A stretch of 64,000 nt of DNA from a virus: positions 1 to 64,000 of the IMG/VR virus record IMGVR_UViG_3300029922_000042. One strand, written 5' to 3'. Each line of letters opens with the position of its first letter. Positions within the stretch are counted from its first letter, which is position 1. The position numbers and the translations under genes were made by a program. The notes beneath the pieces are model-generated. The model was not told the DNA's origin. It did not search any database and saw only the letters and a list, made by a program, of their open reading frames with translations. Shown piece by piece: positions 41,454 to 50,084 of the stretch.

Positions 41454-42188
41454 ATGTTAAGTACTTTAAAACCATCTAATAATAGCAAAGTTAGATTTAT
41501 TCCGAATCATAATAATACGTTTGGATTGACACACGGTTCACCTAAGAATGGTGGGACATGTATTGGTGCAACTTGTGGTCCTGGCGGTTGTTTGGATATA
41601 AGAGATGGGCTTAAACGCCAGACTTGTTATGTTTCCAAGATTGTGCAGATTTATAAGAATGTGGGAAAAGTTTTAACAAGTAATTCTGAATTATTGGTGG
41701 GAAAAACCCAACCAGAAATGACAGAGTTACTTATTAGAACTTTTCAAACATTCAAAGATAACAATAAGAAGGAGAATTGGTATTATAGACTTCATTGGGC
41801 CGGCGATTTCTTTTCCGAAGACTATGCCAGGGCTATGGTCGAAGCTTGTAGTACATTCCCAGAAATAAGATTCTGGGTATATACTAGAAGTTTTGACTTT
41901 GTACCTATTTTAGTTGAGGCTTCAAATTTAGCAGTATATCTTAGTTTAGACCCGGTAAATAAGGATAAAGGGTTAAAGATATATGAGGAATTGAGATATA
42001 GATATAATAATGTAGGGGTGGCTTTTATGGGACCTAGAGATGTTACCAATATTAAGTTTATTAATTGCCCGGAAACTCACGGGAAGATAGAAAATACTAA
42101 AGATAAAGGAGCTTGTGCCAAATGTAAGTTGTGTTTCACTTATACAGATAAGATACAACTAAGAAATATAGCATTTAGCTTACACTAA
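41454..42188 (+). CDS. GP88-like phage protein
   Basis: A 244-residue protein with features of the phage GP88 family. It has FGLTHGSPKNGGTC followed by two Cys-Gly-rich turns (CIGATCGPGGC), then RQTCYV. The central part contains YYRLHWAGDFFSEDY and RFWVYTRSFD, and the C-terminal Cys cluster is CAKCKLCF. The many conserved Cys suggest a metal site; such proteins resemble radical-SAM or zinc proteins, but no function is established. It begins 10 bases after a strong hairpin. Confidence 0.6.
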   Translation: MLSTLKPSNNSKVRFIPNHNNTFGLTHGSPKNGGTCIGATCGPGGCLDIRDGLKRQTCYVSKIVQIYKNVGKVLTSNSELLVGKTQPEMTELLIRTFQTFKDNNKKENWYYRLHWAGDFFSEDYARAMVEACSTFPEIRFWVYTRSFDFVPILVEASNLAVYLSLDPVNKDKGLKIYEELRYRYNNVGVAFMGPRDVTNIKFINCPETHGKIENTKDKGACAKCKLCFTYTDKIQLRNIAFSLH

Positions 42189-42191
42189 ATT

Positions 42192-42461
42192 ATGATAAAT
42201 GAAGAAACAAGCGTAACAGTGGATTACATCAGAGATAATATTGATGAATTATTATCTTTGGCAAAGGAGAAGTTTGACAGGATTTATGGGACAGATGCGC
42301 ATAGTAGAGAACCGATAGCATTTACCCAGTTCGTGCATGCTCTAATATCATTTAGAACTGATATGTTAATTGATTTTTTAGGCAGCAATATAGATGATTT
42401 GAGGAAAGCATTCTTCTTAGCAAACGAGATAGATTCCGATGACCTGAATTCTATTGATTAA
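42192..42461 (+). CDS. Unknown 89-residue acidic protein
   Basis: A helical, acidic protein beginning 3 bases after the GP88-like gene. No motif recognised. It is likely translated because it is packed tightly between genes of the same strand. Confidence 0.5.
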   Translation: MINEETSVTVDYIRDNIDELLSLAKEKFDRIYGTDAHSREPIAFTQFVHALISFRTDMLIDFLGSNIDDLRKAFFLANEIDSDDLNSID

Positions 42462-42466
42462 TTTAT

Positions 42467-42859
42467 ATGAAAAAACTATACGATTATTTAACCGGAAATT
42501 GGGAACATACAGACCTTAGATGTTCTGTTGCTGAACAATTAAAACATATAGATGAAGAATGTCGGAGTGCTTATGCATTAATACCTAAAGTAACTGAGGT
42601 AATTGCTAAGCTACAAAAAAAAGAAAAATTAAGTGAACTTGATAAAAATATTATAAATCTTGCATCGGCTCAGTATACATTAACTACAATAAATGTTAAT
42701 AAACGATTTGCATATCTTACAGGACAAGGACGAAATATTAATGAGTTTTTAACAAAGGTAATTGTAGGTCTTACTGTTATCTTAGTAGTTATTACAACAT
42801 ATCCTTGTATATTTCATGATATATTAGGTTGGTTATATCATATAACAAAAATGTCGTAA
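42467..42859 (+). CDS. Unknown 130-residue protein with C-terminal membrane segment
   Basis: The first ~95 residues are charged and helical (IPKVTEVIAKLQKKEKLSELDKN in two parts). A hydrophobic stretch (FLTKVIVGLTVILVVITTY) near residues 98-116 forms a likely transmembrane helix, followed by a short amphipathic tail. It is therefore tail-anchored in the inner membrane. Roles in lysis control, superinfection exclusion or membrane docking are possible; none is proven. Confidence 0.55.
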   Translation: MKKLYDYLTGNWEHTDLRCSVAEQLKHIDEECRSAYALIPKVTEVIAKLQKKEKLSELDKNIINLASAQYTLTTINVNKRFAYLTGQGRNINEFLTKVIVGLTVILVVITTYPCIFHDILGWLYHITKMS

Positions 42860-42872
42860 ATAACATATCTAT

Positions 42873-43127
42873 ATGGGTAATCAAGTATTAACCAGGGCTA
42901 GTTATTGGACATATCTACCTAATTCGACTAAATCTTATTGGCAGAAGTTGGCAGATAGAAATATAGCTATTATATGTACTCATAGGGCAAGTTCTAGAAC
43001 TTATCAAGGAGAAACTAGAGTAAGAATTGCTTCTACTGCTGGTAAATTCGGTAAAGCAGCAAAGATAGTTAATTTAGATATTTTAAAGATGTTAAATGAT
43101 GGGTATGTCTGGCGAAGCTACCCATAA
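42873..43127 (+). CDS. Unknown 84-residue basic protein
   Basis: A basic protein with aromatic residues (RASYWTYLPNSTKSYWQKL) and an Arg/Thr-rich middle. No family recognised. The 130 bases after it hold a long inverted repeat (CCTGTTTA near 43190 with TAAACAGG near 43225) and an A/C-rich leader for the next gene. Confidence 0.5.
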   Translation: MGNQVLTRASYWTYLPNSTKSYWQKLADRNIAIICTHRASSRTYQGETRVRIASTAGKFGKAAKIVNLDILKMLNDGYVWRSYP

Positions 43128-43259
43128 AATCAAAATTCCCCACAAAAAGCACCACAAAATTAAAAGTCTGGTCTAAAATAATTCGTGACCTGTTTATCGT
43201 GTCGTGATACAATTAATCAATAAACAGGATTAACTGACACTAACTAAACACTAATTATT

Positions 43260-43562
43260 ATGAACAAGACTGATACTAAACCTATTATCGTTAAAATCAA
43301 GATTCTGGACCAAACTGGACACACTACTTTGGAACAGGCTATTGATGATGCAATCAAGACCGCTTTTACCTATAATTTTACAAATGGTAAGAACATTAAT
43401 GTACGTGGTGAAAACGGAGTAGTTCCTTTTGAACTATTCGCCAAGGATATTAATGATACGGAAGGATTGCTCAGTGATACGATTAGACTCCATAAAGCTC
43501 TCACTCAATTCGAAGACCCTTTAATTTTCATTACTGGTGCTTTGGCTGGTGGAGCGAACTAA
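43260..43562 (+). CDS. Unknown 100-residue protein ending in Gly-Gly-Ala-Asn
   Basis: A compact alpha/beta-looking protein (IIVKIKILDQTGHTTLEQAI then two helices). It ends ITGALAGGAN. The long A/C-rich leader (ACTGACACTAACTAAACAC) suggests high expression, and a hairpin follows the stop. A C-terminal Gly-Gly one step from the end, together with a JAB protease and ThiF/E1 enzyme 2.4-3.7 kb downstream, makes a ubiquitin-like modifier conceivable. The sequence itself does not clearly show a beta-grasp fold. Confidence 0.55.
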   Translation: MNKTDTKPIIVKIKILDQTGHTTLEQAIDDAIKTAFTYNFTNGKNINVRGENGVVPFELFAKDINDTEGLLSDTIRLHKALTQFEDPLIFITGALAGGAN

Positions 43563-43575
43563 ACGCGGAACCCTC

Positions 43576-43606
43576 GGAGCAAATCTAATACTAGTAGGTT
43601 TGCTCC
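43576..43606 (+). terminator. Hairpin between genes, 15 bases before a start codon
   Basis: GGAGCAAA (43576-43583) pairs with TTTGCTCC (43599-43606), followed by ACTTAATTTAAACC. Confidence 0.6.
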
Positions 43607-43621
43607 ACTTAATTTAAACCT

Positions 43622-45607
43622 ATGTCTTTTATCTCACCTGAAAACTTTCAATATTACGCTAATTACTTTGCTCAACTAACAAAAGCCAAATTAGACTATG
43701 AAATAAATAGATCTGAAAAATATGTTAGTGATGATCAAGGGAATTCAGCATATCAAGTAACCTTTCATCCAATTTTTAAGAATATTACGACTTTAGACCA
43801 ATTAGCCTCAGTTTGGTCAGCTGCTCCCAACCCTATACCTGTAGATGCTATTAGAGGTGGGGTTATAACTGATGAGTTGCTTAGAAATCCCAACTGTTGC
43901 ATAGTTAGTGGAAGTGTGTATAAACAAAACATTACTTCAATTAAGTTTTATGCTAATAGTGTGTTTGATTCAACTAATTGTAATGTAAAAATTTACTTAA
44001 TAAACAATACTGTCCTTGAAAGAGTGGTAAATGCTAGGACTATCAGAGTATGTAGTTTGGGCAGTCTTTATAACAATGGTAAGATTGTTTTCTGTGGTGA
44101 TGAAAACACTCCCTGGTTTAATTATATAGATAAAGGGCATATCATAATATTTGCTTCTGCTGGAGAACAGATGGAGGGTAATAGCCGTACATTTGTCACA
44201 GATGCTATAACTTTGGATATGAACTATATAATTGCAGCAGCTTCCATCTATCCTCCCGCCATAGATGATATATTACAGAACAAAGCATTTATTCCTAGTA
44301 AGGATAGTAGACTAGCTTTGTTAAGGGTGGAGAAAGCTATTCCAGCCAGATATCGAGAAGCTTATTTAGCTAGAAAAGCCAAGATACAGGAAGACTTTAG
44401 CAAAAATACCACTAATGTAATGATTGGTAAATTGACTAGGAAAGAAAGTCCGTTTATTGAGCTTAACGGTATCAAGATAACTGCTACCAAAGCTGATTAT
44501 ATAGCTGGTCATGTAACAATAGAAGCCAATAATCTAGCTGAAGTTGTCTTTGCTAAACTAAATCCCAATGAAACGGAATGGGATATATTCACATTGATAA
44601 ACATATATACTGATTGGGTTAATGAACAATTCAGAAACTTGCCACTTAATGCTGATGGGTCTGGCTGTTCAGCAGCCAAATCGTTCTCATTTAAAATCAA
44701 TGATATTCCGTTAAAGGTGAGTTGTTTTACTGAGAATACTAGGAGGGCGGTAAATGATCACTTAATCAATGTAGATGAGCTGAGTGCTGTTCTTAAAAGA
44801 GCTAGTTGTTATCAAGCAGTTGAAGGCGAGGATAATGTAAAGAACTTTGACAAGTTTATTTCTAATGTATCCAGGCATTCATTGAAGATTCGTGATATCT
44901 GGTCTAATGGTATGCCAGTTAAAACTGTTTACTTAGAGAGTGACAGGAATAGTTACGGTAAACAGGCTACTATGAAGCATCCTAAGCTAAGGTTTATTCA
45001 TAAAGATAAGAAGGGTTTCTATCTAATAGTGAATCAATATGATAGTAAGAATAAGTCTAAGATCATTTCGACTAATGAGTATAGAATAGGTAAATTTGCA
45101 GCATTCATTAAAAGGGTGGAACAGGCGAACAGAAGTAATTATATGAATTATGTTCATGATTATAGTCGAAATTCTGAAGGTTACTATCTACCACTATCAG
45201 GAACTAACAAATGTGCAACTGAACTATTAATTATTTTAGCTGAATTTGCTGGTGATATTACTGAAGAGGATAAGAAGGCATTGATAGGTTCCATTAATTA
45301 TGAGCTGAGTGAAGCTGAAAAGAAATCTGAAGAATTGTTGAAAGAAGCTTGTCAACTAACTAACTCTAAAGAAGGTACTAGAGACGGCAAGGTTGGCTAT
45401 ATAGTACCAGGAAAGATGAGAACTTATTTCGTTGAAGCTGAAGGTACCCATAAAGTTTACGATAATGACCCCAAAGCTACTAATCCTTATTTCTGTGTAG
45501 TTAATAAAGGAGATATGGGTGTAGGTAGAGATGCATTAGTAGCTCGTATATTCGCGCTACATAATGACCAGATGATGGCTAAACAAATTCACACATTACA
45601 AAGATAA
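43622..45607 (+). CDS. Unknown 661-residue protein
   Basis: A large soluble protein that I do not recognise. It has no P-loop, and no clear nuclease or protease motif stands out. The central part has basic blocks and the C-terminus carries charged helices (EEDKKALIGSINYELSEAEKK split by a turn). It begins a tight run leading to the JAB protease and ThiF genes, so it may be a large partner or target of that pair. A virion role cannot be excluded. Confidence 0.55.
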   Translation: MSFISPENFQYYANYFAQLTKAKLDYEINRSEKYVSDDQGNSAYQVTFHPIFKNITTLDQLASVWSAAPNPIPVDAIRGGVITDELLRNPNCCIVSGSVYKQNITSIKFYANSVFDSTNCNVKIYLINNTVLERVVNARTIRVCSLGSLYNNGKIVFCGDENTPWFNYIDKGHIIIFASAGEQMEGNSRTFVTDAITLDMNYIIAAASIYPPAIDDILQNKAFIPSKDSRLALLRVEKAIPARYREAYLARKAKIQEDFSKNTTNVMIGKLTRKESPFIELNGIKITATKADYIAGHVTIEANNLAEVVFAKLNPNETEWDIFTLINIYTDWVNEQFRNLPLNADGSGCSAAKSFSFKINDIPLKVSCFTENTRRAVNDHLINVDELSAVLKRASCYQAVEGEDNVKNFDKFISNVSRHSLKIRDIWSNGMPVKTVYLESDRNSYGKQATMKHPKLRFIHKDKKGFYLIVNQYDSKNKSKIISTNEYRIGKFAAFIKRVEQANRSNYMNYVHDYSRNSEGYYLPLSGTNKCATELLIILAEFAGDITEEDKKALIGSINYELSEAEKKSEELLKEACQLTNSKEGTRDGKVGYIVPGKMRTYFVEAEGTHKVYDNDPKATNPYFCVVNKGDMGVGRDALVARIFALHNDQMMAKQIHTLQR

Positions 45608-45613
45608 AAAAAT

Positions 45614-46012
45614 ATGACTCGTGAAGATTTAACCTTCGCGACCTGTTATCAACTAGCACAACTTATTTCTGAAGACTGGGAAAACCAGCCTTCAGAAGTA
45701 AAGCATGCTATTTATCTATTAAAACCAATAGATGAACCAGGTGAATTATTTTGGGGAGTTCCTCCAATAGTAAATCCACTTAAGTTAGCAGCGTCAGAAA
45801 GGGAACCAGACTCCATAAGATTGAATAGAAAACTATATGAACTAGAAGTAGTTTCAAAGTGTTTTAAACTAATAATTGAACATTCTGATCAATGGCAAAC
45901 ACAAAATTCTGACGACCTAAAAAAGGAAATCATTTCAAGAGTAAAAGAATATGAAGAAGAAATCATTAGCATCTCTAAACCTGTGCCTTTTACATGCCAT
46001 ATCCAAATATGA
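45614..46012 (+). CDS. Unknown 132-residue protein upstream of the JAB protease
   Basis: An alpha-rich acidic protein. Its last 62 bases overlap the JAB gene in another frame, an unusually long overlap in this window. No E2-like motif is clear, although a single Cys lies near the N-terminus (FATCYQLAQLI). It is probably part of the JAB/ThiF cassette. Confidence 0.5.
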   Translation: MTREDLTFATCYQLAQLISEDWENQPSEVKHAIYLLKPIDEPGELFWGVPPIVNPLKLAASEREPDSIRLNRKLYELEVVSKCFKLIIEHSDQWQTQNSDDLKKEIISRVKEYEEEIISISKPVPFTCHIQI

Positions 46013-46448
46013 TGATGATTTATTAGAAGAACAAGGTGGATTTATATTAAAAGAAGTTGGTGTGGATAACTATGAATTTGTACCAGTTACTAATGCCTTA
46101 ACCGGTACGCATGCCGCTAAAGGTTTGTATATAGCTGAAACAAGTGAATTTAATAATAAGGTTGCAGCTAGAACATTTGATGATACCTGGACTGTCTTTG
46201 CTAGTTATCATACTCATCCTTTAGGTATGCGAGCATTACCTAGCAATACTGATGTCTCAAAATTGTTCACTAATTTCCCGGTTAACTTTATCTATGCTCC
46301 TGATAGAGAGTTGAATAGATTTGATTATAACCCAAACTATGTTAAAGATGGTTCTGATAGTAAGTGGATTTTTACTAATGTAAGTAACTTTAATGGCTTT
46401 AAAGGAGATAATAAAATTGAAAAATGGATTGAATCTGAAAATTTATGA
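45951..46448 (+). CDS. JAB1/MPN (JAMM) metalloprotease
   Basis: A 165-residue protein with the JAMM zinc site: HTH (87-89), then Ser98 and Asp101 in PSNTD. The gap of 8 residues is one more than the usual 7. A Glu in the preceding strands (such as IAET) can serve as the general acid/base. JAMM domains remove ubiquitin-like modifiers or process their precursors. A ThiF/E1 gene lies one gene downstream. In bacteria, E1-JAB pairs occur in ubiquitin-like conjugation, in PRTRC plasmid cassettes and in antiphage systems. The ATG at 45951 overlaps the previous gene by 62 bases; no later ATG leaves a complete domain. Confidence 0.75.
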   Translation: MKKKSLASLNLCLLHAISKYDDDLLEEQGGFILKEVGVDNYEFVPVTNALTGTHAAKGLYIAETSEFNNKVAARTFDDTWTVFASYHTHPLGMRALPSNTDVSKLFTNFPVNFIYAPDRELNRFDYNPNYVKDGSDSKWIFTNVSNFNGFKGDNKIEKWIESENL

Positions 46449-46726
46449 ATACTGAAACTAATACTGAAACTAAACCTGAAACTAATACTGAAACTAAACC
46501 TGTTATAGAAATAGATCCTTCATCAGTTGGGCATTTTTGTACTGTTAAATATGAGGATGAAGAAGAACCTGTTGATGGAATTATAGTTGAATATAATGAT
46601 CCATGGTTTCTAGGTGATCCAACCGTAGCAGTTTTTCTTTTAGATGCGTATATAATTGATGCCTCAGTTGAATTGGACCAGATAATTGAAATAAGAGGGC
46701 TTGTAAAATCTGATAAATCTAAATGA
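46445..46726 (+). CDS. Unknown 93-residue protein between JAB and ThiF
   Basis: The N-terminus is a short tandem repeat (TETNTETKPE twice). A small beta-rich domain follows (GHFCTVKYED, DGIIVEYND, TVAVFLLDAYIID). It overlaps both JAB (ATGA) and ThiF (ATGA) genes, so the three are translated together. The size and beta content allow a modifier or adaptor, but there is no C-terminal Gly-Gly. Confidence 0.55.
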   Translation: MNTETNTETKPETNTETKPVIEIDPSSVGHFCTVKYEDEEEPVDGIIVEYNDPWFLGDPTVAVFLLDAYIIDASVELDQIIEIRGLVKSDKSK

Positions 46727-47334
46727 AATCTAAAGTAAAAATAGATAGGATAGGAATTGCAGGACAAGGCGGAATTGGGGCTTTTTTAACTAGATTCTTG
46801 TTTGATTATGGAGCTAAACGTAATCAATTTGACTTTAGTGGTTGTACAGTTGATACCTTCGATATCGATATCGTCGACGCCTCTAATCTTCTTCATCAAG
46901 ATTTTACAGATGATGATATAGGTAGATACAAAGCTGACATTGTGGCTGAAAAGTGCTTAAATCTTGTAAATCCTAATAAAAGGTTTATGGAGGTTAAGGA
47001 TTTTGAGAACTATGATGTTATTTTTAGCGCTGTAGATTCCATGTCCTTCAGGTCTTCACTCTACAAGTATGGATTCGATCACCCTAGTTTGATGTGGATT
47101 GATGGAAGATGTAGTTCTAGACAGGTAGGACTATATCACTCTAAATTGAGTAGAACGGTATTGGAAAAGGCAATTAATGATAGTAAAGAACGTACTGGAT
47201 GTTTGTTGGAATATGACAAGAAAAATAAAACTTCTCATGTAACTCCTCAAATAATCGCTGCTATGATGACTCAAACTTTTCTCAATTATATTAGAGATGA
47301 ATTACAGCTTGACCCTGTTGTTCTTCTTTTGTAA
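46723..47334 (+). CDS. ThiF/E1-like adenylyltransferase
   Basis: A 203-residue protein with the E1/ThiF/MoeB nucleotide-binding fold: GIAGQGGIGAF (12-22), then FDIDIVDASNLLHQ, the conserved DIGRYKADIVAEK with Arg/Lys, LVNPNKRF, and DVIFSAVDS. A Cys (GCLLEY) lies where the thioester cysteine or a structural Cys could be. Such enzymes activate the C-terminus of ubiquitin-like or sulphur-carrier proteins as acyl-adenylates. The neighbouring JAB protease indicates a modifier-handling module rather than thiamine biosynthesis, for which there are no other genes here. It is short for an E1 and has no separate zinc Cys pairs. A hairpin follows. Confidence 0.78.
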   Translation: MKSKVKIDRIGIAGQGGIGAFLTRFLFDYGAKRNQFDFSGCTVDTFDIDIVDASNLLHQDFTDDDIGRYKADIVAEKCLNLVNPNKRFMEVKDFENYDVIFSAVDSMSFRSSLYKYGFDHPSLMWIDGRCSSRQVGLYHSKLSRTVLEKAINDSKERTGCLLEYDKKNKTSHVTPQIIAAMMTQTFLNYIRDELQLDPVVLLL

Positions 47335-47357
47335 TATGAGATACGAAAATTAAAGCG

Positions 47358-47386
47358 AGGGTTGGCATATAATCTATACCAACCCT
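47358..47386 (+). terminator. Hairpin after the JAB-ThiF run
   Basis: AGGGTTGG (47358-47365) pairs with CCAACCCT (47379-47386). The inner bases (cATA/TATa) extend the stem. The next gene has a 55-base A-rich leader. Confidence 0.65.
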
Positions 47387-47441
47387 TCAAAACTAAAATA
47401 TAAACAATGACAATAAACTAATAACTAATAACTAATTAAAT

Positions 47442-48431
47442 ATGGCAATTATTCGTGCAAGTAAAGCGTTTGAAGGTAGTGAACTTACCCAAAAATCTGC
47501 AACCTATATCAAGTCCAATACCCGGATAGTGGATTTTAAGAATAAGGAGAATGGTGTTTACCTATTCCTTTTAGGGGCATATAAAGAAGATAGTGCTGGT
47601 AATGGTGTGTGGTATAAACCGGTTAAGATTCGTGATAATTACGGGGTGAGCATGTATAAAAAGAAATTTGCTATCCAGCCTAACTGTCCAATTGAGTATT
47701 TTGCAAATAAAGTGCTGCAATTTGCTCCTGATATGGCTAAGAGTAGGGAGATCGAGGAAGATGGCAGAAAGAAATGGATTTATCCAGTTTGGGGTAGGAC
47801 TGCTTGGAGAGTGCTGTATAATGCTGCTATCTTCAATGATTATGGCGCTGGTGTTCATGTTTTGGATTTGCCTCAATCTGGTGGTGCTAGTGTGATTGAT
47901 GAACATGTGAGAGGGAAGCAGGCAGATGGTTCACCAAATCTAGATATTACTGACTATGAGCATGCTGTTCCAATCAATATCAAGCTAGACTTGAAAGTGA
48001 AGGGTCAACCGTGGAAAATAGCTATTCAGACGCAAAAGACTTATCCTTTGCCTCGTGAATTGGCAGATACTGATTATTTGTATAATCTGGATGAAGTTAT
48101 TGCATATCCTGATAAACAAGCGCTTATTGATGAGCTTAAGAGTCTTGTACCTGTGGATATATTTAGAAAGGGCTTGGAAGGTTATTCAGATGGTCTCACT
48201 CCTGAATTTACATCTACTCCTGAAACTCCAGAAGTAGATGTTAGGTCAGAAGTACCTCCAGTATATGAGAATCCGGTAGCTTCCATACCAAGGTCTAACA
48301 CAGCTAAAACTGTGGCACCAACTGTAAGTATTCCAAAAGCTAATACTGAGCCTAAAGCTTCAGAACCAGTAGCTAGTAATAGTGATGTTTTGAAACGGGC
48401 GCAGGAATTCTTGAAGAATAAAGTTAAATAA
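47442..48431 (+). CDS. Probable single-stranded DNA-binding protein
   Basis: A 329-residue protein. The N-terminal two-thirds is a beta-rich domain with aromatic and basic residues (NGVYLFLLGAY, WYKPVKIRDNYG, KKWIYPVWGRTAW). The C-terminal ~90 residues are a Pro/Ser/Thr-rich flexible tail. This is the domain plan of phage ssDNA-binding proteins. It stands immediately upstream of the RecA/UvsX gene and has a strong A-rich leader with repeated AACTAAT, suggesting high expression. No specific SSB signature could be confirmed by eye. Confidence 0.5.
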   Translation: MAIIRASKAFEGSELTQKSATYIKSNTRIVDFKNKENGVYLFLLGAYKEDSAGNGVWYKPVKIRDNYGVSMYKKKFAIQPNCPIEYFANKVLQFAPDMAKSREIEEDGRKKWIYPVWGRTAWRVLYNAAIFNDYGAGVHVLDLPQSGGASVIDEHVRGKQADGSPNLDITDYEHAVPINIKLDLKVKGQPWKIAIQTQKTYPLPRELADTDYLYNLDEVIAYPDKQALIDELKSLVPVDIFRKGLEGYSDGLTPEFTSTPETPEVDVRSEVPPVYENPVASIPRSNTAKTVAPTVSIPKANTEPKASEPVASNSDVLKRAQEFLKNKVK

Positions 48432-48439
48432 GTAACTCT

Positions 48440-48467
48440 GGGAGCACTAATATTAATTAGTGCTCCC
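48440..48467 (+). terminator. Strong hairpin 7 bases upstream of the RecA-like gene
   Basis: GGGAGCACTAAT (48440-48451) pairs perfectly with ATTAGTGCTCCC (48456-48467), followed by TTTTATT and the ATG at 48475. Confidence 0.7.
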
Positions 48468-48474
48468 TTTTATT

Positions 48475-49671
48475 ATGCCTACAAATAACGACGAAATATT
48501 CCAGAAATTGCTGGAAGCTACAGAACATCAGTTTAAGAAGAAGTTTAAAGACACCAATGCCAAGTTTATTCTAGCTAGTGAAGAAAAGCCAGCTATTGGA
48601 TTAATAGTAGATAATCCGGCTCTAGAATATATATTAGATAGAAGGTTTTTAGCTTACGGCAGATTTTATCTAGTATATGGTAAAAAGAGTTCTTCCAAGA
48701 CTTCCTTATTCTATGAAATTGCCAAGATATTTCAAAAGAATAATGGCAAAGTAATCTGGCTTGAGACTGAAAATGCCATTGACTTGGATTACGCTAAGAG
48801 CCAGGGTGTGGATTTGGATAGTGTAATGTTAATTCATCCTCAGACATTGGAAGAAGCATTAAGTATAGCTGAATCATTTATTAGGAATTTAAGTAAGCTA
48901 GATCCGGATGGACAGATGCCTATTTTGATTTGTTTAGATAGTATTGCTGGTAGTACAACTGAATATGAGCAAGACACCTCTAATAATGTAACTGATACAA
49001 TGCCAGGAGCACATGCTAGACTGCTAAGTAGGTTTTATCGAGAGATGGAACATCCTTTAGCAAATGAGCGTTGTGTGTTTCTGGCATTGAACCAGTTAAA
49101 GAAAGCGGTAGGTGGATTTACTCCGTTTGGTGGTGAAGCTGAGAGTATGATGGGTGGAGAAGCACCTAGATTTAGCAGTACATATCAAATTAAAATGGAA
49201 AAGATTAAGGATTTGACTGCTGAAGGAAAAGATGATGGTCCTGAGCGGAAATTTGGCTCCATTCATCAAATAACCTGTACTAGAAATAAGTTAGGGAGGG
49301 AAGGCAATACCCAAAGAATTAGATTCGATCTATATATTGAGGGTGGTATTGATTGGTATTCTCCATTAGTATCTGAAACATTAGCTAAAAGTTATAAAGA
49401 CTTGGTTACTGCTAAAGGTCCTAGGTACTCATGGAACATACCTGGAATGACTTATATTGATAAAGATGGTACGGAAAAACCTCTCAGTACTGAAGAAAGT
49501 TATTATGATAGGGATTTAGGGTATATGATAGCCCATAGTACACAAGCTAAGGAGGCTATTAGAACTGCTTTTGGAATCAGACCTCTTCCACCTCAAGCAG
49601 TAGTGGAAGAAGTTGAAGCTGAAAGACTTACTAAACGTAAGAAGAAGAAAGATGAAGAGAAATCATTATGA
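48475..49671 (+). CDS. uvsX: RecA/UvsX-like recombinase
   Basis: The start is placed at ATG 48475 (MPTNNDEIF), because the earlier in-frame GTG lies inside the hairpin stem. The protein is 398 residues. The RecA core has a Walker A YGKKSSSKTS (deviating from GPESSGKT), VIWLETENAID, Walker B LICLDSIAGS, and the L2-like region ALNQLKKAVGGFTPFGGEAE. The C-terminus is Lys-rich. It would catalyse strand exchange for recombination-dependent replication and repair, with the upstream SSB-like protein. It overlaps the next gene by 4 bases. Confidence 0.85.
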   Translation: MPTNNDEIFQKLLEATEHQFKKKFKDTNAKFILASEEKPAIGLIVDNPALEYILDRRFLAYGRFYLVYGKKSSSKTSLFYEIAKIFQKNNGKVIWLETENAIDLDYAKSQGVDLDSVMLIHPQTLEEALSIAESFIRNLSKLDPDGQMPILICLDSIAGSTTEYEQDTSNNVTDTMPGAHARLLSRFYREMEHPLANERCVFLALNQLKKAVGGFTPFGGEAESMMGGEAPRFSSTYQIKMEKIKDLTAEGKDDGPERKFGSIHQITCTRNKLGREGNTQRIRFDLYIEGGIDWYSPLVSETLAKSYKDLVTAKGPRYSWNIPGMTYIDKDGTEKPLSTEESYYDRDLGYMIAHSTQAKEAIRTAFGIRPLPPQAVVEEVEAERLTKRKKKKDEEKSL

Positions 49672-50084
49672 AGAAATTAATCAAGAAATCTAAAGTAGTT
49701 AAACGAATTGTCAAACCAATTGTCAAACCAGTCAAGGCTAAGGTAAAGACTAAGATAAAATCCAAGACTAAAGCTAAGCTGGTAAGAAAGAAGATCAAAG
49801 TAGAGGAACCTATTGAGCCAGTCAAGTCTCATATTGCAGTGCTTACAAATGTTGAAGTTAAAGTACCTAAGACAGCTGAACAGACTGCAAACTCAAGTAC
49901 AACTACATTTGAGAAAGTAGTCAGAATTAGTAGCATGCCATTTGAGCAACAGATGTCAGTAGTCTTTAATCCGTTACAAACCATGACTAAAACTGAATCT
50001 CCTCCAAACATAAGTGAGGCCACAAAAATAATTGAACATCAAAACGAAAATGAAACAACAACTCCTGATAATAACACCCCATAG
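49668..50084 (+). CDS. Lys-rich unknown protein
   Basis: A 138-residue protein. Residues 1-45 are dominated by Lys and Val (KSKVVKRIVKPIVKPVKAKV), like histone-like tails. The remainder is Thr/Glu/Asn-rich and probably disordered. It overlaps the RecA-like gene (ATGA) and the next gene (35 bases from its chosen start). A DNA-compacting or recombinase-accessory role is possible. Confidence 0.5.
   Translation: MKKLIKKSKVVKRIVKPIVKPVKAKVKTKIKSKTKAKLVRKKIKVEEPIEPVKSHIAVLTNVEVKVPKTAEQTANSSTTTFEKVVRISSMPFEQQMSVVFNPLQTMTKTESPPNISEATKIIEHQNENETTTPDNNTP

Noticed and set aside
46723-47334. Thiamine or molybdopterin biosynthesis gene
   Set aside because: No other genes of those pathways are present, and the neighbour is a JAB protease, which fits modifier handling.
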